Assembly (NCBI GenBank): GCA_030627475.1 | Contig: DAOURZ010000020.1 | Coordinates: forward strand, 1 to 10,489 | From: Deltaproteobacteria bacterium | GTDB lineage: Bacteria > Desulfobacterota > Desulfobacteria > Desulfobacterales > ETH-SRB1 | Length of the DNA: 10,489 nt | Reading direction: 5' to 3' | In this document: positions 6,183-10,489 of the stretch, in pieces | How positions within the stretch are numbered: position 1 is the stretch's first letter | Layout of the letters: the number at the start of each line of letters is the position of its first letter | Program-made: the position numbers and the translations under genes | Notes under the pieces: model-generated | Databases searched by the model: none | Told to the model about the DNA's origin: nothing | What the model saw: only the letters and a program-made list of their open reading frames with translations

Positions 6183-7853
6183 TTAGGATTCTTTGTTGAG
6201 CATAAACCAGCCGCCTCCTGCATAGGCTACATTCTTGTGACCTGCTTCTACAAACCATCTTGTTGCTTCGGCAGATCGCGTACCTCTGGAACAAATAATC
6301 CTGATAGCTTTATTTTTCGCAAGTTCATTTACTCGTTCACGCAATTCTTCCAATGGTATGTGCATTGTATTTTCAAGAGGATAATTTTTTGCTTCATCAG
6401 GTGTTCGCACATCAAGAATCAGCGCACTATCCGGTGATTTATTGTAGTCGACTGAAATTACGTCCTCTTCCTGATTTAAAGCCGCCGCTCCCAGCATATA
6501 GAGCGGATCCAAAGCAGAGGCATAGGGTGGTGAGTAAGCAAATTCGAGATCCAGAAGATCCTCAAGACAGCCTTCATTCATCAGCAAATTCCCCAAAACA
6601 TCTACACGCTTAACTACATTCCCTTCACCTGCTGCTTGAAGTCCCAATATTTGCTGTGTATCGGAATTATAAATCAGTTTTAAAAATATGTTTTTATCTT
6701 CAGGGTAGTAATGAGCCAGATCGTTGAAGGTTCCACGAACAGTTCTCGTCGGAATTCCATATCGCGCTGCCATGGTTTCCGTTAAACCGGTAGAGGCTAC
6801 ATTATAATCAAAAACCTTAACGCAGGCACTTCCCACAACTTTCTTAAATTCGGTTTTCCGGCCTGTTAGTTGATCTCCCACTGCACGGCCCTGTTTGTTT
6901 GCCAGAGAACCGAGGGGTATAACCACCTTTTCACCATGAAAATACTCTACCTCTATACAGTCTCCTGCAGCATATACATCAGGATGGCTTGTTGTCAGGT
7001 TTTTATCTACTGTAATGCCGCCGCATTTGCCGATTTTCAAACCCATCTGTCTCGCGAGTTCGACCCGTGGATGCACCCCGATAGCTACAATAGCGTATTC
7101 TGTTTTGATGGTTTTATTGTTCGTAACAATTTCAAGGCCGTCCGGGATATCGTTGATTGCTGTAACACGGCAGTTCTTGTGTAACCGTACACCATGTTCT
7201 TTCAAATGTTTCTCAATCAAAAAAGACATGTCAGTATCAAGCATCTGGGGAAGAATCCTGTTTTCACCTTCTATCAGATCTACCTTAACATCCCACATGG
7301 AGGTAAAAGCTTCGGCCAATTCAATTCCAATAAAACCACTTCCTATTATAGCTATTCTTTCAATCTGTCCGGTCTCCAGTTTTTTGCGCCACCTTGCGGC
7401 ATCTTCAACAGTTTTAAAGGTGGATATCCTCTGGTGATCTGCGGGAATACCGGGTAGCATAATGGGCGTTGCTCCTGTTGCAAGAACCAGCTTATCAAAC
7501 TGCAAGTTTTTTTCATCACCGGTTATCTTATTCATAAGGCTGATTGATTTGTTTTCTATATCAACATTTGTTACTTTTGTTTGAATACGCATGTCCAGCC
7601 CTTTAACCTTTTCAAAAAACTCAGCATTGCGTAAAGTGCCCCACGAAGTTTCCATCAATGCCCTGGTACTTTCTATATCACCGGATAAATAGTAAGGCAG
7701 CCCGCATGCGCCATATGAAATGATTTTTCCTTCATCTATTACGGTAATCAAGCTCTCCGGCATCAATCTTTTTGCCCTTGCTGCAGCCCGCAATCCTGCG
7801 GCCGAAGCACCTACAATAACAATTTTTAAATTGCTGTTTTTTGTTTCACTCAT
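6183..7853 (-). CDS. CoA-disulfide / persulfide reductase with C-terminal rhodanese domain
   Basis: A 556-residue fusion. The FAD-binding Rossmann motif IVGASAAG is at 13-20, the NAD(P)H motif IIGSGFIG at 169-176 and the second FAD motif YAAGD at 294-298. The single active cysteine is C50 in SYGACGLPYY, the one-cysteine signature of CoA-disulfide reductases and NADH-dependent persulfide reductases rather than the CxxxxC of glutathione or lipoamide reductases. The dimerisation domain follows (about 335-455), with AYSPPYA bearing tyrosines that in the family reach the partner's active site. The rhodanese domain (about 465-556) has DVRTPDEA and the active loop CSRGTRS with C521. Related fusions reduce CoA disulfide, CoA-persulfide or polysulfide, with the rhodanese moving sulfane sulfur; the exact substrate here is not decidable. 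A GAGG ribosome site 5 bases before the ATG supports the start. The gene is monocistronic and convergent with the phosphatase. Confidence 0.93.
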   Translation of the reverse strand: MSETKNSNLKIVIVGASAAGLRAAARAKRLMPESLITVIDEGKIISYGACGLPYYLSGDIESTRALMETSWGTLRNAEFFEKVKGLDMRIQTKVTNVDIENKSISLMNKITGDEKNLQFDKLVLATGATPIMLPGIPADHQRISTFKTVEDAARWRKKLETGQIERIAIIGSGFIGIELAEAFTSMWDVKVDLIEGENRILPQMLDTDMSFLIEKHLKEHGVRLHKNCRVTAINDIPDGLEIVTNNKTIKTEYAIVAIGVHPRVELARQMGLKIGKCGGITVDKNLTTSHPDVYAAGDCIEVEYFHGEKVVIPLGSLANKQGRAVGDQLTGRKTEFKKVVGSACVKVFDYNVASTGLTETMAARYGIPTRTVRGTFNDLAHYYPEDKNIFLKLIYNSDTQQILGLQAAGEGNVVKRVDVLGNLLMNEGCLEDLLDLEFAYSPPYASALDPLYMLGAAALNQEEDVISVDYNKSPDSALILDVRTPDEAKNYPLENTMHIPLEELRERVNELAKNKAIRIICSRGTRSAEATRWFVEAGHKNVAYAGGGWFMLNKES

Positions 7854-8218
7854 TACTACCTCGCTTATATGTTAGATTTGTTCTTATTCTTTGGCATTCT
7901 TTAGCAAGCCCCAAAAATAGTTTACAATTTTAAACCTGAACTGAAAAAAATATGGGGAAAAGTTATGAAAGAAAAAGATAAAAAAAAGGAAGGATGAAGG
8001 ATAGAAGTCTGCAAGATATTGCAGGAAAATGGTTATGTGTCAAGGGGCAAGTTGATAGTTTATGTTACGAAATAATAGACAGGCTTTTCTCTTGCCGAAG
8101 TTGAGTTAACAGGAAAAAACTGCGTGCTTTTAGTTTAAGGCTGTGGTATTTTAATATTCATCAGCATGGTGGTTCATTTCATGCTGCAAAAAACTCTATT
8201 TGTTCAAAGGATATTAAA
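7854..8218. other. Divergent intergenic region before the phosphotransferase gene
   Basis: About 365 bases with no convincing gene. From about 7940 to 8000 it is strongly purine-rich and could encode only a 10-codon Lys-rich peptide (ATG at 7967), which is probably chance. A small inverted repeat, CTGCAA/TTGCAG with a 4-base loop, lies at 8009-8024. An AGGA ribosome site just before 8219 serves the downstream gene. The frame of the phosphotransferase stays open upstream of its ATG for about 38 codons but shows no better start. No strong promoter was recognised on either strand. Confidence 0.5.
7859..7862 (-). promoter_or_regulatory. Ribosome binding site of the reductase gene
   Basis: GAGG on the minus strand, 5 bases before the ATG at 7853. 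It is the best-placed Shine-Dalgarno in this window and fixes the start. Confidence 0.75.
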
Positions 8219-9313
8219 ATGATTGATGAATTAATAAATATTCCTGTTAAAATAGATTCAGTAGAAAAATATCTCAAAGAACGTTTTGACGGACAAATTG
8301 AGATTCTTGAAGTCAAAAAGCTTGGAAGCTTTAATGATACAATAAAAAAGTTGGGTTATGGAGATACTTTTCTTGTTAGATTTCGCAAAGAAGGCAATGA
8401 TCGATCTGTTATCTTTTCAACTATGCGAAGAGATAAATACGGCCACCAGTATTTGTGGGACAGAGCGCAGGTTTTGATGTTTCAGTATGATGCAGGCCAA
8501 CGCCTTCCCAGACACGCCCATCCCCTGGATGTGGGATATTTCAATGCTGGAGGGATGGCGCATTCCGTTCGGGATGCAAACATGTTTTTTTTACTCACGG
8601 AAAAGGTCGAAGGAACCGATTATTTTTTAGATTTAAAACGCCTTAAAAATGAGGCTGTAATTGATCTTGATATAGAAAGAGCGAAGATGCTTGGCGAGTA
8701 TCTCGCAGAAGTTCACAGTGAAAAAAAAGATGCGCCGGATCTTTATACAAGGAAAGTCAGAGAGCTTATAGGACATGGCGAATGCATAATGGGCATTATT
8801 GACGGCTACCCCGAAAATTATGAATTTTGCTCAGATGATGTTTTTTGTGATATTGAAAAACGCTGTGTTGAATGGCGCTGGAAGCTAAAACGATATACAC
8901 ATCGCCTGTGCCGCGAACATGGCGATTTTCATCCATGGAATATAAAGTTTAGAGAAGGAACCGATTTCTCGACATTTGACAGAAGCAGGGGAGAATATGG
9001 TGAAGCAGCGGATGATGTTTCTACATTGAGTATAAATTACTTGCTTTATTCCCTTCTGAAGCACGGCAAATTAGATGGTGACTACAAAAAACTGCATGAC
9101 ATTTTTATAACAACCTATCTAAAAAAAACAAAAGACCGGGAACTCTTTAAAGTCATTCAACCTTTTTATGCTTTCAGATGTCTTGTAATAGCTTCGCCTG
9201 AATGGTATCCAAACCATCCTGCGGAAATACGCAAAAAACTTTTTAACTTTGCAAAAAATATTTTGACAACTGAAACAGTGAATATAGATGAAATCAACGG
9301 ATATTTCGAATAA
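8219..9313 (+). CDS. APH-fold phosphotransferase of unknown substrate
   Basis: A 364-residue soluble protein. The catalytic loop REHGDFHPWNIKF (about 232-244; D236, N241) is the HGDxHxxN motif of aminoglycoside/choline-kinase-like (APH) phosphotransferases. FDRSRGEYGEAADD (253-266; D254) takes the place of the metal-binding Asp motif. The N-lobe contains FSTMRRDKYGHQYLWDRAQV (66-85) and LPRHAHPLDVGYF (96-108). The HGDFHPWN and FDRSRGE pattern belongs, from memory, to a distinct conserved APH-like subfamily with no firmly assigned substrate; a drug-resistance role is not supported. AGGA lies 7 bases before the ATG and supports the start. The 3' end overlaps the next kinase gene by 26 bases, implying translational coupling and a joint function, such as phosphorylating a small metabolite or glycan precursor. 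Confidence 0.88.
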   Translation: MIDELINIPVKIDSVEKYLKERFDGQIEILEVKKLGSFNDTIKKLGYGDTFLVRFRKEGNDRSVIFSTMRRDKYGHQYLWDRAQVLMFQYDAGQRLPRHAHPLDVGYFNAGGMAHSVRDANMFFLLTEKVEGTDYFLDLKRLKNEAVIDLDIERAKMLGEYLAEVHSEKKDAPDLYTRKVRELIGHGECIMGIIDGYPENYEFCSDDVFCDIEKRCVEWRWKLKRYTHRLCREHGDFHPWNIKFREGTDFSTFDRSRGEYGEAADDVSTLSINYLLYSLLKHGKLDGDYKKLHDIFITTYLKKTKDRELFKVIQPFYAFRCLVIASPEWYPNHPAEIRKKLFNFAKNILTTETVNIDEINGYFE

Positions 9314-9881
9314 ATGCTGGGCAGTGTGGTTTACAGGACTTCCCGGTTCCGGCAAAAGCAAAATATCAAAGCTTGTTCATGACAATCTGGCTGATGAAGG
9401 AATAATATGCAAACGAATTGAGCTAGATACAATACGTAAAAAATATGTTACCAGACCGGAATATACTAATCGGGAACGTGATTTTGTTTATAATAAACTA
9501 ATTGATCTTGCAGCAGAAAATGTGCAAAACGGAATTAATATAATAATAGATGCCACCGCACATAAACGGTCATACAGAGAAAATGCCAGAAAAAAGATTG
9601 AGCGTTTTATGGAAGTAATGATAAAATGCCCTATTTCATTATGCATAGAGCGAGAATCCAAACGCAAAAATGGTCATATTGTTTCGCAAATGTACCTTCG
9701 AGCCATAGAAAGAAAGCAAAAAGGTTCAACATTTGAAGGACTGGGCAAGGTAATAGGGGTTGACATTCCGTATGAAGAAAACCCTCTTGCGGAAGTGATT
9801 ATTGACAACAGCAAAGATACAGCGGCAGAAAAAAATGCCATGGCTGTAAAAAAGGCCATGGCAAAATATCTTAAATTGTAA
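9288..9881 (+). CDS. Adenylylsulfate-kinase-like P-loop kinase
   Basis: A 197-residue protein that begins inside the preceding gene. The P-loop GLPGSGKS (17-24) directly follows WAVWFT, the usual opening of the APS kinase (CysC) family. The middle (INIIIDATAHKRSYRENARK, 83-102) and VMIKCPISLCIERE (110-123) correspond to the APS-kinase core, and VDIPYEENPLAEVIID (158-173) corresponds to its C-terminal PYE-P motif. Differences from classical enzymes are clear: LDGD is replaced by ELDTIR, and the KGLY-AR segment by a longer stretch, RKNGHIVSQMYLRAIERKQK. It may therefore phosphorylate a different nucleotide or sugar. No sulfate-activation genes (ATP sulfurylase) are nearby. It has no clear ribosome site of its own, so translation probably couples to the upstream phosphotransferase. 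Annotation as CysC would overstate the evidence. Confidence 0.85.
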   Translation: MKSTDISNKCWAVWFTGLPGSGKSKISKLVHDNLADEGIICKRIELDTIRKKYVTRPEYTNRERDFVYNKLIDLAAENVQNGINIIIDATAHKRSYRENARKKIERFMEVMIKCPISLCIERESKRKNGHIVSQMYLRAIERKQKGSTFEGLGKVIGVDIPYEENPLAEVIIDNSKDTAAEKNAMAVKKAMAKYLKL

Positions 9882-9882
9882 A

Positions 9883-9975
9883 TTACGGTTGTTGGTTTAC
9901 GGTTATCGGCTGCCCATCCTGCAAATTGTCCTGTTTTAAGTTGGTAGCCGACAACTGTAAACCGTAAACCGTTAC
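9883..9975. repeat. Dispersed palindromic repeat element, copy 2
   Basis: A compact copy lying 1 base after the kinase stop codon. The left arm is built of reverse-oriented 7-base units (TTACGGT, TGTTGGT, TTACGGT, TATCGGC; 9883-9910). The centre contains the core 9918-9950 shared with copy 1 at 5299-5332. The right arm holds ACTGTAA, ACCGTAA, ACCGTTA (9954-9974). The arms pair: TCGGCTGCC (9906-9914) with GGTAGCCGA (9943-9951), one G-U pair, extending imperfectly outward. It carries no coding capacity. It fills most of the 124-base gap between the kinase and the zinc-ribbon gene. Confidence 0.7.
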
Positions 9976-10005
9976 TATCAACCAGGTTTTTAAGGAGTAT
10001 AACAA

Positions 10006-10251
10006 ATGCCTTTATATGAGTTTAAATGTTTAAAATGCCAGGCCTATTTTGAAATGCTTGTTCTGAATAAAGATGAGGAAGTTGAACTTAAGTGCCCTGA
10101 ATGTAAATCAGAAGACTTTGAACGTATCATAAGCGCTACTAATTTCGCAATGGGAGACAGCGCTGGTTCCAGTAATAAAACCAGCGCCACAACAAGGACT
10201 TGCTCAAGCGGCTCATGTACTACTTATGAAATACCCGGCTGTTCCAGGTAA
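10006..10251 (+). CDS. FmdB-type small zinc ribbon protein
   Basis: An 81-residue protein. It opens MPLYEFKCLKCQAYFE with CxxC at C8/C11 and a second CPEC at C30/C33, giving the four-cysteine zinc ribbon of the FmdB family (putative regulatory proteins of unknown mechanism). After the ribbon comes ERIIS, also typical. The tail is low in complexity (Ser/Thr/Gly) with three extra cysteines (C66, C71, C79) in a CSSGSC...GC arrangement. A good AAGGAG ribosome site lies 9 bases before the ATG. The Fur-like gene starts 20 bases after the stop, so the two are probably co-transcribed. The molecular role is unknown. Confidence 0.9.
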   Translation: MPLYEFKCLKCQAYFEMLVLNKDEEVELKCPECKSEDFERIISATNFAMGDSAGSSNKTSATTRTCSSGSCTTYEIPGCSR

Positions 10252-10271
10252 ATTACATCTAAGGAACTATC

Positions 10272-10489
10272 ATGAAGCAAGTCCACAGCCATGAAAAGAA
10301 ACAATTCAAAAAACTTTTTAAACAAGAAAATATTTCTGATTTTGAAGATAGATTCAAGGTGCTTGAAGTCTTTTTGCAAACCGAACATCATGTTACTGTA
10401 AGCGAACTGATTCAGCTTCTTGAACAACATGGATATGAAATAGACTCCGACTTTGTCAGGGAAACGCTTAAGCTTATATGCCGATTTGG
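10272..10489 (+). CDS. Fur-family transcriptional regulator, N-terminal part (runs off right edge)
   Basis: The frame is open from the ATG at 10272 to the window end (72 codons), with AAGGA 6 bases upstream. After a basic leader, residues from about 24 on (FEDRFKVLEVFLQTEHHVTV, then SELIQLLEQHGYEIDSDFVR and ETLKLICRFG) match the winged-helix N-terminal domain of Fur/PerR/Zur regulators: a first helix ending in VLEVFL, then a helix-turn-helix. The recognition-helix segment is SDFVRETLKLI instead of the usual ATVYRTLKLL, a notable change. The metal-binding dimerisation half is outside the window, so the sensed metal or oxidant cannot be told. Confidence 0.8.
   Translation, partial: MKQVHSHEKKQFKKLFKQENISDFEDRFKVLEVFLQTEHHVTVSELIQLLEQHGYEIDSDFVRETLKLICRF

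Noticed and set aside
6870..7457. Overlapping plus-strand frames inside the reductase gene
   Set aside because: They are antisense to conserved FAD/NAD-domain sequence, and no ribosome site or family pattern was seen.
7967..7999. 10-codon Lys-rich ORF in the intergenic region
   Set aside because: Very short, in a purine-rich low-complexity stretch, with no convincing ribosome site or conserved pattern.
8012..8075. Possible decayed gene fragment reading CKILQENGYVSRGKLIVYV
   Set aside because: It faintly resembles the helix-turn-helix region of the Fur-like protein at the right edge, but the match is too short and stops soon after; it cannot be told from chance.
8219..9313. Aminoglycoside resistance gene
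   Set aside because: The HGDxHxxN loop shows only the fold. The rest differs from resistance enzymes, and the gene is coupled to a metabolic-type kinase.
9288..9881. Annotation as a classical CysC APS kinase
   Set aside because: The LDGD and KGLY-type substrate motifs are altered and no sulfate-assimilation genes are adjacent.

Overview
The window looks like chromosomal DNA of a Gram-negative, AT-rich bacterium, most plausibly a Desulfobacterota/deltaproteobacterial lineage. This is an inference from gene content: lipoproteins with LysM and TPR domains, FHA plus PP2C signalling proteins, a phosphotransferase/APS-kinase-like pair, and an FmdB zinc ribbon beside a Fur-type regulator. Nothing in the sequence fixes the species. 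No rRNA, tRNA, transposase, phage gene or CRISPR array is visible.

Layout. (1) <1-1515, minus strand: two consecutive genes for membrane proteins with a similar TM - extracytoplasmic sensor - TM plan. The second gene runs off the left edge. (2) 1516-1914: AT-rich divergent intergenic region with a candidate minus-strand promoter and an inverted repeat. (3) 1915-4180, plus strand: a lipoprotein polysaccharide deacetylase with a LysM-like module, then after 7 bases a TPR-LysM-TPR lipoprotein. (4) 4279-6171, plus strand: a protein with two FHA domains (the second degenerate) and a PP2C Ser/Thr phosphatase, separated by a repeat-rich spacer. (5) 6183-7853, minus strand: a CoA-disulfide/persulfide reductase with a C-terminal rhodanese domain, convergent with the phosphatase. 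(6) 8219-9881, plus strand: an APH-fold phosphotransferase overlapping an adenylylsulfate-kinase-like P-loop kinase by 26 bases. (7) 10006->10489, plus strand: an FmdB-type zinc ribbon protein and the start of a Fur-family regulator.

How the parts may work together. Genes 1915-6171 read as an envelope and phospho-signalling module: two secreted lipoproteins likely to act on or bind peptidoglycan or exopolysaccharide, a phosphothreonine reader (FHA) and a phosphatase (PP2C) that would remove such marks. The matching Ser/Thr kinase is not in the window; it may be the output of the truncated sensor gene or lie elsewhere. The reductase-rhodanese gene stands alone and points to sulfane-sulfur or low-molecular-weight disulfide metabolism. 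The overlapping kinase pair probably forms a functional unit with an unknown substrate.

The most unusual non-coding feature is a pair of related intergenic repeats (about 5210-5398 and 9883-9975). They share a core of about 33 bases flanked by degenerate 7-base repeats arranged as inverted arms, and look like copies of a small dispersed palindromic element.
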